From Endozoicomonas acroporae (GTDB taxonomy: Bacteria; Pseudomonadota; Gammaproteobacteria; Pseudomonadales; Endozoicomonadaceae): a stretch of DNA of 37,286 nucleotides. The stretch is from positions 1 through 37,286 of the forward strand of contig NZ_PJPV01000077.1 in NCBI RefSeq assembly GCF_002864045.1. Direction: 5' to 3'. The translations under genes were made by a program, and so were the position numbers. Below are positions 1 through 8,350 of this stretch, piece by piece. Every line of letters begins with the position of its first letter. The stretch's first letter is position 1. The notes beneath the pieces are model-generated. The model was not told where the DNA came from and did no database searches. It saw only the letters and a list, made by a program, of their open reading frames with translations.

Positions 1-33
1 TATTGTATGAAAGTACCAGTCAATATCAGACTT

Positions 34-265
34 TCACCCATCCCTGGCCGCTTTGCCTTGCCATAGATCGGTCTCGCCGTACATCATCATAAAGCCGGGC
101 AGAAAGCGATCATCAATCGAGCTGATTCGCTCCCCGACACTGATGGCATAACCTCGATTAATCCAGAAACACGTCAACATCCCGGAGGAATACCTGGTGA
201 TGGTCCGACAGGGTAAATGCTGCTATGGCTTCTGCCGTTTTTGGTTCAAATAAGATTGGCTTCAT
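34..265 (-). pseudogene. Small hypothetical gene split by one frameshift
   Basis: Read on the minus strand, an ATG at 265 opens MKPILFEPKTAEAIAAF and runs about 35 codons to a TAA. One frame over, near 160-170, a continuous reading GYAISVGERISSIDDRFL continues to a TGA at 34-36. The total is 232 bp, one base more than a multiple of three, as expected of a single indel in a gene of about 77 codons. Both halves read like normal protein with no other stops. I do not recognise the family. A sequencing error is the main alternative to a real mutation. No strong ribosome binding site is visible. Confidence 0.45.
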
Positions 266-483
266 TCTTATTGCTAACTCAGTTTTGTTGATGTAGATCA
301 ATTATTTAATTGCGGTAAGTACGTAATCTGTACTCATTCATTGAGTGATTGCCGAAGTCGGTAACGATTGTTTCGGGGCCTGGTAATAAGAACACCAAAT
401 ACTCACTCTCTGCCTAAGAATAAATACCACCCAAATAATAATAAAAACGGCTTACGGCTGATGGATCAGCACTTGCAGCCTTG

Positions 484-502
484 CCTCGGGTGAGGTTTTT
501 TT
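484..502 (+). terminator. Short GC hairpin followed by seven T
   Basis: CCTC (484-487) pairs with GAGG (492-495) around a GGGT loop and is followed directly by seven T residues (496-502). The stem is only 4 bp, so it is weak. No gene on the plus strand ends just before it, which leaves its client unknown. Confidence 0.35.
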
Positions 503-509
503 ATTGTTT

Positions 510-540
510 AATACGGGGGTTGTGCAATTTACCCCGTATT
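510..540. repeat. Perfect 9-bp inverted repeat
   Basis: AATACGGGG at 510-518 is exactly complementary to CCCCGTATT at 532-540, with a 13-nt loop between. It follows the T-run of the previous hairpin. There is no T-run after it, so it is not an ordinary terminator. It could be an operator or an RNA structural element. Confidence 0.5.
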
Positions 541-731
541 CAGGCGGATAGGATAATACGCCACTGCCGGTAAAATAATAGACATATTCAACCGACGAGA
601 GCCTTGAGTTGAATAAAACACTGCATCAGGGAAGAGGTGTTCAGGTATCACAGTGATGTGAACCAATGGAAGCCTCGAAAAACCAGGCAGGATGCACAGG
701 AAACCCCAACGACACTGTTCGTTCTCTACGG

Positions 732-753
732 CCTCGCTTTATGCGGGGTTTTT
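732..753 (+). terminator. Rho-independent terminator
   Basis: CCTCGC (732-737) pairs with GCGGGG (743-748, one G-T wobble) around the loop TTTAT and is followed by five T residues. It has textbook intrinsic terminator form. No protein gene lies upstream on this strand for 700 bp, so the transcript it ends may be a small RNA or may begin outside the window. Confidence 0.6.
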
Positions 754-965
754 GTTTTGCTCAGTTATTCACTGCTGGTTAAAAAATAACCGCTCTGTTT
801 TTGGCCCGTATTTCCCCCTGTTTTCCTGACTATCCCACGGGTTGTTCACCGGGTTATCCACGGAATTGGTGGACGATTAAAGTCCCTGGTCAAATGGTCG
901 GTAGCTGGTGATGCTATATCTACGAATACCCGTTGGAACCAATCATCACCCACTGACAGGAGAAA

Positions 966-1559
966 ATGATCGTGTCGCTGCCATATACCAACCGGACAGG
1001 GAAAACGTATTTCCTTTATCAGGGTGTCACCCGTACCGGCAAGCCCCGCTACTATTTTTCAGGTCAAAAGAAGGCTGAGGCAGAGCAAATCAGTACGATT
1101 CCTGAGGGGTTTGAAATTTATGAACGGCCCGAAAATGGCCAGGTCTTCCTGCGCAAGGCGATGCCCCGGTTAATCAAGGAATCTGAGCAGCAGTACATAG
1201 CTTCTGCACTGGAAGCCCTGAAAGAGTCTTTCCGTTACCGGATGGCTTGCCAGCAGCAGTATGTGACCGTTTTTGAATCCTCTGCAGGAGATACGGCAAG
1301 AGAGATAAAGGAAGCCGGATGGCTCGGAAACCTGAAGCCAGATTACATGGAGAAGATGGTCAGGCAGAGCCGCTTTATGCCGGTTCTGCGTTTTGAATTG
1401 GTTGATGATACGAAGCGTCAGTTTCATGCTCAGCGCTTCTGTTTTCTGGGCAGCATTGAGGACTGGATATCCCTGAAAGGCCCGGGTGATTTGAACGCAC
1501 TGGCCAGCCAATACATTCCTTTGCTGGGGACGGATGCTTTTTATGAAGTGCCCTGGTGA
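966..1559 (+). CDS. Conserved-looking hypothetical protein, 197 aa
   Basis: A complete reading frame with even composition and no signal peptide or membrane segment, so probably cytoplasmic. I do not recognise a domain. The N-terminus (KTYFLYQGVTRTGKPRYYFS) reads like a small beta-rich module, followed by a charged helical middle. An AGGAG at 958-962 lies only 3 nt from the ATG at 966 but 9 nt from an in-frame GTG at 972, so translation may really start at 972 (195 aa). It stands alone: the next gene is on the other strand and convergent, 85 bp away. Confidence 0.75.
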   Translation: MIVSLPYTNRTGKTYFLYQGVTRTGKPRYYFSGQKKAEAEQISTIPEGFEIYERPENGQVFLRKAMPRLIKESEQQYIASALEALKESFRYRMACQQQYVTVFESSAGDTAREIKEAGWLGNLKPDYMEKMVRQSRFMPVLRFELVDDTKRQFHAQRFCFLGSIEDWISLKGPGDLNALASQYIPLLGTDAFYEVPW

Positions 1560-1644
1560 TCAGGCCAATATTCCCACCATCTTTACCGCACTTCTGGTAT
1601 TGCCCGGGCCTCTGTCACAGTGGCAGAGTTCGCTGTCATTGAGT

Positions 1645-2841
1645 TTAAGCGTCGAGTGTTGCCGTTTCATCACGCGCAAACGCTAACAATTGATCAAGCC
1701 GTTCCCGGGCATGATCAGCGTCTTCAAGTTTGCGATCGACAGGAATCTGGTAGAGCTGTTTGGCGCGTTCAATATCCGCAGGAACATCGCCGTAATGGGC
1801 GCGGGAAAAGGTCGGATTATAAATATCCCCCCAGCCAATATAACTCCAGGCAGAGTCCGGGTAATCCTTCACCAGGGCGGTAAAGGTGGCATCGCCCTCT
1901 TCATATGCCCTGGCCCGAAATTGCAGCTGAGCCATGGCCCGTCGGTAAGCCTTGTGTGTATCCTCCTCTGATTCCGGGAAATGCTCAAAAAACTCCTGAA
2001 AGAACGTAATACCTTTTTCTATAAAAGAGGGCTCATCAAGCGCGGCATTTAACAAATGCATATCCATCTCGGAGCCCCAAGAGTACAGGGTAAATTCCAT
2101 CCTGGAGCCAATGGTGTCCAGAGATGTCTTGTCCTGATAGAGTTCTTTGATTACTTCCCAGGCATCCAGCCAGATTTCGCAGGCATCAACTTCAGGCTTA
2201 TCAAAGCCGGTTGTTGTTTTATTGTCACGCAGTACTGCAAAACCCTGGTCAATCAGCTGCTTTAGTTTGAGTTCTTCTTTTGTTAAGGGTGGAGCCTGGA
2301 ACTCTTTAATCTTGTCTCGCCATTCTGCGGATACACCTGTCCCTGCCAGACTGCCTGAATAGCGTTCATCTTTGGGCAGGTTTATGCTGGCGATTTGTAA
2401 GTAATAATCATTGGGTCCCGTCCAGGTCACATCATGACTGACAATGAAGCGAGGGTCATCTGCATAGAGGAAGCGTCGTGCGGTGATCAGTCTGTCGAAG
2501 TGTGGTTCCATTACCTCTAACAGCTCGGGCTGTAACTGCCTTAACCCTTCGGACAACTCTTCACGCATTTCCAAAGCCATTGCTTCTGTCACAGCCCCCA
2601 TGTTCCAGCACCCGGCGACCATGGTAATGATGTTTTCTATATAATTGCGGCCTGTCTGGGTTCCATCCAACAAGGTGCCGGCAAATTCACTCAGCCTTTC
2701 AGAGAGCTTCGGCAGGCCGGATGGTAAGTCCATGAAAGTCATGGATGTGGATGTCTGCTGTTTTTTTACCTGAAGTTGCTTTTTCTTCCGTCGTTTAAGC
2801 TCTTTTTGCCGGCGCTTCTGGCCGGTGGTTAGTTTAGCCAT
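1645..2841 (-). CDS. Hypothetical protein with basic N-terminus, TPR-like
   Basis: About 398 aa. The first 30 residues are very rich in Lys, Arg and Gln (QKRRQKELKRRKKKQLQ), then follows a long soluble helical protein. The C-terminal 130 residues (AYRRAMAQLQFRARAYEEGD, then DYPDSAWSYIGWGDIYN) have the spacing of tetratricopeptide repeats, which usually mediate protein binding. I chose the ATG at 2841, with AGG about 8 nt upstream, over a longer frame that would need a TTG at 2862. The basic tail may bind nucleic acid or ribosomes; that is inference. No catalytic motif is seen. Confidence 0.75.
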   Translation of the reverse strand: MAKLTTGQKRRQKELKRRKKKQLQVKKQQTSTSMTFMDLPSGLPKLSERLSEFAGTLLDGTQTGRNYIENIITMVAGCWNMGAVTEAMALEMREELSEGLRQLQPELLEVMEPHFDRLITARRFLYADDPRFIVSHDVTWTGPNDYYLQIASINLPKDERYSGSLAGTGVSAEWRDKIKEFQAPPLTKEELKLKQLIDQGFAVLRDNKTTTGFDKPEVDACEIWLDAWEVIKELYQDKTSLDTIGSRMEFTLYSWGSEMDMHLLNAALDEPSFIEKGITFFQEFFEHFPESEEDTHKAYRRAMAQLQFRARAYEEGDATFTALVKDYPDSAWSYIGWGDIYNPTFSRAHYGDVPADIERAKQLYQIPVDRKLEDADHARERLDQLLAFARDETATLDA

Positions 2842-2937
2842 GATGAGACCTGAACCCTTCAATCAGAAAGCAAAGATGATAAATCAACCCAATAAAAAGT
2901 GCTGCATTATTGCTCCCTTTTTTCTGACACCCCATCA

Positions 2938-3419
2938 CTATAGATGCCTGTCTACCCAGATAAAATTATTCTGTTCCAGCTTCTGCTCACCACGCCAACG
3001 GTAAGCCACCAGTTTGCCGCCAGGCCTTGCGACACTGTAATCAACGCAGGCTACGCTGTCGCTCAAAGCCCCGGGATATGAGAACCAAAGGGAAACTCGG
3101 CAATAAGCTCAGCATGATCCCGGATATTTTTTTCATTATGGTGGCGCAGGTAATCTCCGGTGCCATCGGGTATCGAGTAGCAGATGGCATTGAACTCATG
3201 ATTGCCCATCACGGCAAGCGCGCTTTCCTGTTCTACCATTGAACGACAAATATCTACTGTTTTCCGGTGCTGTCCCTTGCCATCGATAAAATCCCCGACA
3301 ACTATGGCTTTGCGTTCAGGGTGTTTATAAACCGTTCCCTGTCGTTGATAGCCAAGCTTCAGCAATAGAGCTTCAAGTTCATCAGCCCGGCCGTGGATAT
3401 CTCCAATAATGTCGTACAT
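2938..3419 (-). pseudogene. Calcineurin-like metallophosphoesterase, middle deleted
   Basis: The N-terminal part carries the first metal-binding motifs of the calcineurin-like phosphoesterase fold (PrpE/ApaH-like): GDIHG, GDFIDGKG and GNHE. The usual Arg of GD-h-DRG-type motifs is replaced by Gly. The frame stops after EFPFGSHIPGL near 3063. One frame over, the typical C-terminus follows at once (ACVDYSVARPGGKLVAYRW) to a TAG at 2938-2940. Family members are about twice this length, so the central section with the remaining metal ligands is missing and the protein cannot be active. An ATG at 3470 overlaps the upstream stop (TGATG), but the family-like start is the ATG at 3419. Confidence 0.8.
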
Positions 3420-3469
3420 TTTTATTCTTCTCGTTGGTAAGTGGAGGTGTAAAAGATGGCGGATCAGCA

Positions 3470-4000
3470 TCAGTCTGACGATAGAAAATCGATCAACTGA
3501 TCATGATCCAGGCTGTGATGCCACGTTGGAAAATGTTGTTCAATAAACTGATCCACAAGCTCTCTGGCCAGCATGTTGTGCTGAAAATCCTGATCACGAA
3601 TACGCTTCAGTGATTGTTGATACTGCTTTTGATCCAACAGGCCAGCCCTGAATTGCTGTTTTAGCTCTGGTTTTTTTGTGGACAACTCAGCCTGAAGAGC
3701 CTTGTGCTCCGCAATCTTTGAGAAAACCCCCTCGCTGCCATGCAATACAGCTTGCAGTGACTGACGCTTACCATCCAAAAGCAAAAGATCATTATAGAGT
3801 TCCGACAGCAGCTCTGAAGCTACCTGATCCCCAATTTCCAGAAAGTTACGACTGGCCCTGGCAAAGGTCGGCACATACCGGTGAGCACTGTATCCGGAGA
3901 ACGGAGCAGTGATTTCAATGGATAAGCCTGCGCGGGAGAGGTCGGTGATGGTTCCGGAGACTGACTGACCATTGATGGTCATAGAGATAAGTTTTTCCAT
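3470..4000 (-). CDS. Hypothetical protein, 176 aa, PilZ-like N-terminus
   Basis: A good ribosome binding site (AGAGGAA) lies 5 nt before the ATG at 4000. Residues 5-40 (MTINGQSVSGTITDLSRAGL) have the rhythm of a PilZ domain, a c-di-GMP receptor fold, but the diagnostic RxxxR motif is not visible, so this is only a resemblance. Residues 55-150 are helical and charged. The stop overlaps the ATG at 3470 of the broken phosphoesterase reading frame by one base (TGATG), which suggests that the two were once translationally coupled. No membrane segment. Confidence 0.65.
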   Translation of the reverse strand: MEKLISMTINGQSVSGTITDLSRAGLSIEITAPFSGYSAHRYVPTFARASRNFLEIGDQVASELLSELYNDLLLLDGKRQSLQAVLHGSEGVFSKIAEHKALQAELSTKKPELKQQFRAGLLDQKQYQQSLKRIRDQDFQHNMLARELVDQFIEQHFPTWHHSLDHDQLIDFLSSD

Positions 4001-4098
4001 GGGTATTCCTCTTTAGCGAGATTTATTAAGCGCCTGCAAGTGGGAGTAAATTGGCGCTGTTATTTTCAGGTTATACATTCTGATTCATTGGTCAAAGA

Positions 4099-5290
4099 TC
4101 AGCCCCGGTTGATATACATCGCTATTCTCAGTTCCACCAACTCCTGCATCATCTGATGCAAGGTCGCTTTATGCTGGGGAAGAACCTGTTCCTTGCAGAC
4201 AAAACGACCACTGTCTATCACAAAGGGGTCGTTATCTTTGTTTGAGTAGAATTTAATGGGATTGCTGAGCCAGTATTTATGCCAGGCTTTGCTGTCAGCA
4301 GTGAGGGTTTGCTTATTTTCAGGAAGATCTTTGGCGAACAGATCTGGCCGACGTTTCAGGTGGTGCCAGCTTTTTTCCGCCAGCTGTTCAGTGGTTGGCG
4401 GGTTGTCAAAACCATCAAGGTCAAGGAATGCACTGAGCAGGATCATTTTAAAGGACTTGGCCATGGCGGTTTTCTCAACAGTATTTCGAAGAAAATCGCT
4501 GTGGCGTTGCAACACCTCTGTTTCCTGCTTCATCAGATCCTGCTGGTTAGCAACCAGCTGAAACCAGCTATTGTGCTGCTGGCTAACCCGGCTGAAGGGC
4601 ATCTGAATTTCATTCAGGTAATGGTAGAATTCCGTAGCGGTTGGGCGATAATCAAGCAGGGTCTTTAATGACTGGTATTCATCTTCAATGCTGTCTTTCT
4701 GTTGCCGGGCAAGCCGGTTTAATAAATCGATGACGGTGGGCTCATAATTAACAAAACAGCCATCCGCCAGTTCTGCACTCCCAGAGGCAATCTGCTTTGC
4801 CAGTTGTTGTCGCAAAGGTTGAGGATATCCGCCTGGTCGGTTCGTTCTGGTGTTGCGGTCAGTCCTAACAGAAAGCCCGGGGAAAAGTGACTGAGGATAT
4901 TTCTGTAGGTGGCAGCGTGCGCATGGTGAAACTCATCCACCACAATGTAGTCAAAGTGGTCGCTGGCAAATTGCTTAAGATGGCTATGGCGGCCAAGGGT
5001 CTGGACGGAAGCAAAGAGCAGGTCGGCATTCGCCGTCCGTTCCTTGCCATTATAAAAGCCAACATGGGCTTTGGGCAGGATACGGGTGAAGGCTTTTTGT
5101 GCCTGCAGCAGTATCTCTTCCCGATGTGCCACAAACAGAATCCTTTTGGCCTTGAACTGTCGGGTATCAAAGGCGGCCAGCCAGGTCTTGCCCAGTCCTG
5201 TGGCCAGTACCACCAGTCCACGCTGATAGCCGGCCAGTCGACTGTTATGAAGGGCTTGCAGGGCTTCGATCTGAATATAGCGGCGTTGCT
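4099..5290 (-). pseudogene. DEAD/DEAH-box helicase, reduced to two pieces
   Basis: The upstream piece (about 5290-4820) carries the first RecA domain of an SF2 helicase: Walker A ATGLGKT, VVDEFHHAHA (DEFH in place of DEAH) and GLTATPERTD (motif III region). After DILNLCDNN the frame shifts directly into a second piece (4815-4099) that resembles the C-terminal region of the same long helicase family. The whole second RecA domain, with motifs IV-VI, is missing. The 5' side is also cut: an in-frame TAA stands just before the KQRRYIQIEALQAL segment and coincides with the stop of the neighbouring methyltransferase. In the family, sequence normally extends well upstream. A deletion remnant, not a working enzyme. 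Confidence 0.8.
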
Positions 5291-5301
5291 TCCATGTTTA
5301 C

Positions 5302-5889
5302 TTAAATCCTGATTAGCAGGGCATTAAGCCATTGTTCATTGGCTCTGCCTGGCCGAAGGTCGAATGTTTGCCAGTGATGGCTGATCTTCAGTGGCGTATT
5401 GTTGAGAATATCTATAAGACCAGAGTAGTTTAAATCAGTGAAATTCCGACCATTACGGATGAGCTGGTGATTTTCGCCCAGCTTAAACGAACAATAGAAG
5501 ATGCCACCCATTTTCAGGAACGAGGCCAGATGGGTGAAGGTATCGGAGAGTTCTGTATAAGGAACATGCAGGAGCGAGGCGCAGGCCCAGATACCATCAA
5601 ATTGCTGTTTTGACTGGAAGTCTTTAAATAATGAATGCTCAACAGCCAAGCCAGTGCGATTCCTGGCCATATTGGCCATGGCTTTACTGCCGTCGAATGC
5701 TGTTACCTGATAGCCCAGCTCCAGAAAGGCCTTGGCATCTCTGCCTGAACCACAGCCAGCATCCAGTATATGACCATATTCTTGTATATGTGGCAGAAAG
5801 TGTTGATACAGGGACTGGGTATCAACGTCGACCGTTGTGTTAAAAACAGACTCGGCATTCAGGTCATAGAAGGGGATGCTGTCTGACAT
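5302..5889 (-). CDS. Class I SAM-dependent methyltransferase
   Basis: 195 aa, an intact Rossmann-fold methyltransferase. Motif I is ILDAGCGSGRDAKAFLELG (residues about 41-59), the acidic end of strand beta 2 is VTAFDGS, and FDGIWACASLLHVPY is the motif around strand beta 4. The length is normal for stand-alone enzymes of this group. The substrate cannot be told from sequence. Its stop codon lies at the edge of the helicase remnant on the same strand, so the two were probably neighbours in one transcript. The ATG at 5889 has no strong ribosome binding site; the fragment upstream ends 10 bp before it. Confidence 0.85.
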   Translation of the reverse strand: MSDSIPFYDLNAESVFNTTVDVDTQSLYQHFLPHIQEYGHILDAGCGSGRDAKAFLELGYQVTAFDGSKAMANMARNRTGLAVEHSLFKDFQSKQQFDGIWACASLLHVPYTELSDTFTHLASFLKMGGIFYCSFKLGENHQLIRNGRNFTDLNYSGLIDILNNTPLKISHHWQTFDLRPGRANEQWLNALLIRI

Positions 5890-5898
5890 TAGTGAGGG

Positions 5899-6145
5899 TT
5901 ACTGGTAATACTTCAGATGGCTGTATGATGCCATGGGTTCTGACCCGCGCCATTTATTATCCGGAAACTTTGCCCGGAGATTGTTCAACACCTGGTCACC
6001 AGACAGCGTTTTCCCCTCTTTCTCATCGATGGCGCCAAAAGACAATAGTTTCAGTAATCCGGCTGTGTTATCGGACGCAGGCTTATACTGCAGAAAATTA
6101 TTGCCCGTTTTGATCGGATCGTTGTGCAAACAGACGTTAATAAAA
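5899..6145 (-). pseudogene. C-terminal fragment of an unrecognised protein
   Basis: An open frame runs from a TAG just upstream of 6145 to a TAA at 5899. It reads GFSFINVCLHNDPIKTGNNF at its start and ends with NKWRGSEPMASYSHLKYYQ. There is no ATG near the beginning (only a TTG at 6129) and the protein-like sequence starts at once, as in the tail of a truncated gene. It lies 10 bp upstream of the methyltransferase on the same strand. I do not recognise the parent family. A short real gene starting at the TTG is the alternative. Confidence 0.4.
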
Positions 6146-6155
6146 GAGAAGCCCT

Positions 6156-6464
6156 ATGACTATCCGGGTAGAAACCGCCACGACCATTGGCAAAGCCATT
6201 ATTCTTCAATTTCATCACCGTAATGAGAAAGAGTGTGAGGATGATGTCCAATATATTCCCATACTGAAAACGGTCATAAATGGTGCCGTCTCCACCATCA
6301 CAGACCCGTTAAGCCAGCGGCAAGTCCAGCAGGCGCTGTACGATTATGCCCGTGAGCTGTATATGCAAGCCTGGGTAGCCAATGGTGATGAGGATGATCC
6401 TGCTATTGATGAAGGACTGGAAACCTTTGACTACATTTATGAGCATGAGATGTGGCCTGAGTGA
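6156..6464 (+). CDS. Small acidic hypothetical protein, 102 aa
   Basis: It starts at an ATG preceded by AAGAGAAG. The protein is acidic, with a C-terminal stretch GDEDDPAIDEGLETFDYIYE, no membrane segment and no known motif. It is the first of four small plus-strand genes (6156, 6520, 7128, 7515) with 15-56 bp gaps, probably one transcript. The function is unknown. Confidence 0.65.
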   Translation: MTIRVETATTIGKAIILQFHHRNEKECEDDVQYIPILKTVINGAVSTITDPLSQRQVQQALYDYARELYMQAWVANGDEDDPAIDEGLETFDYIYEHEMWPE

Positions 6465-6519
6465 TCTCCAGAAGCTGTCAGCTACAAACCATTCTTGTTA
6501 ATAAACTCTGAGAGATTCG

Positions 6520-7113
6520 ATGTTTATCTTCCCTGAAACTGAAAAAAAACTGAAAGCCAGAATTTCCAGCTATCGATCGGCGCTCAACAAAGAGAAAAAA
6601 GAATATCACTTCATCAGTGATGGCAGCGGTAAACGATATGTTCTGTTCAGTCTGTACCTGGTCCTGAACGATTTGCAAAAGTCAGAGAGTTACTTTAACT
6701 GGTACCAGGAAGAATTTCCTGATGATGCGGGTGAACCGATCCAGAAATTGTGCTGGTCTCTGGGCCTGCTGAGAATGAACAAACCGGTGGAAGCACGCTA
6801 CAGGCTGGCGGATCTGATGCTGTCAAATCTTTATCTGATCCCTTACGTGCTGGGCCAGCCCCTCGAGCAGGAATATGATATCTGGCATGCATCCAACTTC
6901 CACAATCTGGATTATATTTATGACTTGCCAGAAGAGGTCAATAACGCGATTACGGATAACGAGCGGAAGTGGATGGGTGAGGCGTATGGCTCACTTGAGT
7001 TTCGCCGTATCAGAAAACGATACATCGAAATTTACCATGAGTTGTTAACTACTAAAGAGCTTGCTGAGCGAACAATATTACTCAACGAGTCTCGTGGTTT
7101 ATTGGTGAAATAA
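6520..7113 (+). CDS. Hypothetical helical protein, 197 aa, TPR-like
   Basis: A complete frame beginning MFIFPETEKKLKARISSYRS. The middle (VLNDLQKSESYFNWYQEEFP, then LCWSLGLLRMNKPVEARYRL) has the paired-helix pattern of TPR-type repeats seen in small bacterial accessory proteins. There are no catalytic residues I recognise and no export signal. A GAGAG element precedes the ATG at 6520. The next gene starts 14 bp after its stop, supporting co-transcription. Confidence 0.7.
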   Translation: MFIFPETEKKLKARISSYRSALNKEKKEYHFISDGSGKRYVLFSLYLVLNDLQKSESYFNWYQEEFPDDAGEPIQKLCWSLGLLRMNKPVEARYRLADLMLSNLYLIPYVLGQPLEQEYDIWHASNFHNLDYIYDLPEEVNNAITDNERKWMGEAYGSLEFRRIRKRYIEIYHELLTTKELAERTILLNESRGLLVK

Positions 7114-7127
7114 ACTGAGAGGTACAA

Positions 7128-7493
7128 ATGGGGCATTACTGTAGGATTTGTGCCTGTAGCAAGCCAAATGAACAGTTTTCTGGCAAAGGGCATAAGAATC
7201 ATATCTGCAAAGAGTGCTCTAGGAAACCCAAAGAGGAAAGATGTGCAATTGATCAGGAAAATGAAATATTTGGTTTTATGCGTCAGTCAACTATTTCCAG
7301 GAAGAATATAGCGCGTTTGCATAAACTGAAACTGTCGGCTAACCAGCGTGTCGCCGAGCTGGCTGCCATTACTTTAGCGGTTGCACTGGTTAAACCACAC
7401 AAAAAGCGCAGGCTGAAGGTGTTGGCCAAAGAGCATAGAGAGCTGTTTATTAAAGTCAGTGAGTCTGGTCTTATTTATGCCCACCATTACTGA
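7128..7493 (+). CDS. Zinc-ribbon-like hypothetical protein, 121 aa
   Basis: A GAGAGG ribosome binding site lies 6 nt before the ATG. The N-terminus has two CxxC pairs (Cys5/Cys8 and Cys27/Cys30) of zinc-ribbon type, as in proteins that bind nucleic acid or other proteins; an extra Cys lies at 10. Residues 58-105 are basic and helical (NQRVAELAAITLAVALVKPH, then KKRRLKVLAKEHRELF). It ends HHY-TGA at 7491-7493, and the same frame continues open past the TGA for 108 more codons (see 7515-7820). I recognise it only as a hypothetical. Confidence 0.7.
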   Translation: MGHYCRICACSKPNEQFSGKGHKNHICKECSRKPKEERCAIDQENEIFGFMRQSTISRKNIARLHKLKLSANQRVAELAAITLAVALVKPHKKRRLKVLAKEHRELFIKVSESGLIYAHHY

Positions 7494-7514
7494 TCATCCA
7501 GCAAGCTACCGGGT

Positions 7515-7820
7515 TTGGAAACACCAATTTGTTCGAAAGAGTTCGAGGATTTTTTATGGGGTGTTTTGATTGAGAGGAAACTGGACGAGTGCGTTAATGA
7601 CCCCGATGGCATACTCGCCAGCAAGCTCTCTGGCATTATTGACCAAAGGCGCTTGAGGTTTGCTGAAGATCGTCGTTTTATCATGGATTTTCGCCTGGAG
7701 TTTACTGAAGACAATTGCATGAATCTGCAAATAGCCAGCATGCCGATAGCTCAAAACGAATTTCTGGCAATGCAGGCAGCCAGGGTGATGGCTATGGAAG
7801 ATGAAACTTTGGGAGCATAA
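7515..7820 (+). CDS. Hypothetical protein or read-on of the previous gene
   Basis: About 101 aa from a TTG at 7515; no ATG lies near the beginning and the ribosome binding site is poor. The frame is the same as that of the gene ending at 7493, separated only by one TGA, and the codons between (SSSKLPG) are open. Either this is a weakly started small gene, or a nonsense mutation or indel has split or shortened it. The protein is acidic and helical (RRLRFAEDRRFIMDFRLEFT), with no motif I recognise. Confidence 0.45.
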   Translation: METPICSKEFEDFLWGVLIERKLDECVNDPDGILASKLSGIIDQRRLRFAEDRRFIMDFRLEFTEDNCMNLQIASMPIAQNEFLAMQAARVMAMEDETLGA

Positions 7821-8248
7821 AATTCCCGGGGTTTCGGACTTCAAGCTTTAACCGTGACGATTTTGCCCGGCTTGCCGTGTAGCCCTGGCTGAGCGACTTC
7901 TGATAGGCATCCCTTTTTCTTGAATCCCACTGGTCATGGTCTCTGTATCGTCGTGCTTTTACAGGTTATGAATATGATCCACCATCCCGGGATTTCAGTT
8001 CATATGCCCAGCGATGCAATGATTGCCCCTGGAATCCGGAGCCTTCGTGATCAGTTAAGCAGGGCAGGATAAATTGGGGAAGATAACGGCAGCCCACCGT
8101 GATAAGGTGAAACTCAGGTCTATTACCCAAGCGGCAAAGTGGGGCTAATAACAACCGCAGTCAGAGCCGGGAGCGATTCCTATGATATCTCTGATGATTC
8201 ATGAGCCTGATAGTGGGACAGGCCGGTGTTGGATGGTCGGATGTATCA

Positions 8249-8280
8249 AAAATAAAAAACGGCCCCGGTGATCTGGCCGA
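8249..8280 (-). terminator. Terminator-like hairpin reading leftward
   Basis: On the minus strand CGGCC pairs with GGCCG around a 10-nt loop and is followed by GTTTTTTATTTTT. No minus-strand gene is seen upstream of it (to its right) until 10474, so its use is uncertain. Confidence 0.35.
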
Positions 8281-8281
8281 C

Positions 8282-8300
8282 TGGCCTCCGTAAGAGGCCA
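8282..8300. repeat. Perfect 7-bp hairpin ahead of the gene at 8351
   Basis: TGGCCTC (8282-8288) pairs exactly with GAGGCCA (8294-8300) around CGTAA. No T-run follows on the plus strand. It sits about 50 bp upstream of the start at 8351, in the likely leader or promoter zone of that gene, so it might be an operator or leader structure. Confidence 0.4.
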
Positions 8301-8350
8301 TTACCTGCAAAAAAAGTGATCCCAAAACACAATAACTATCTGGGGATAAT

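Larger units (their letters stand above)
266..965. other. 700-bp intergenic stretch with hairpins, no gene seen
   Basis: I see no convincing open reading frame on either strand. The stretch holds two terminator-like hairpins (484-502 and 732-753) and a perfect 9-bp inverted repeat (510-540), described separately. The 560-755 segment, ending in the second hairpin with a T-run, could encode a small RNA, but I recognise no known family. The promoter of the gene at 966 should lie at the right end; no clear -35/-10 pair stands out. Confidence 0.5.
7821..8350. other. 530-bp stretch with a possible gene remnant
   Basis: No complete gene. On the plus strand an open frame from 7907 to a TGA at 8048-8050 (47 codons, no start codon) reads protein-like, with AFTGYEYDPPSRDFSSYAQR and a CNDC pair, and may be the remains of a gene. 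Near the right end a perfect 7-bp hairpin lies at 8282-8300, next to a minus-strand terminator-like structure (8249-8280). Confidence 0.4.

Noticed and set aside
7491..7493. Selenocysteine reading of the TGA
   Set aside because: No SECIS-like hairpin evident after the codon, no family resemblance to selenoproteins, and a natural-looking C-terminus before it.
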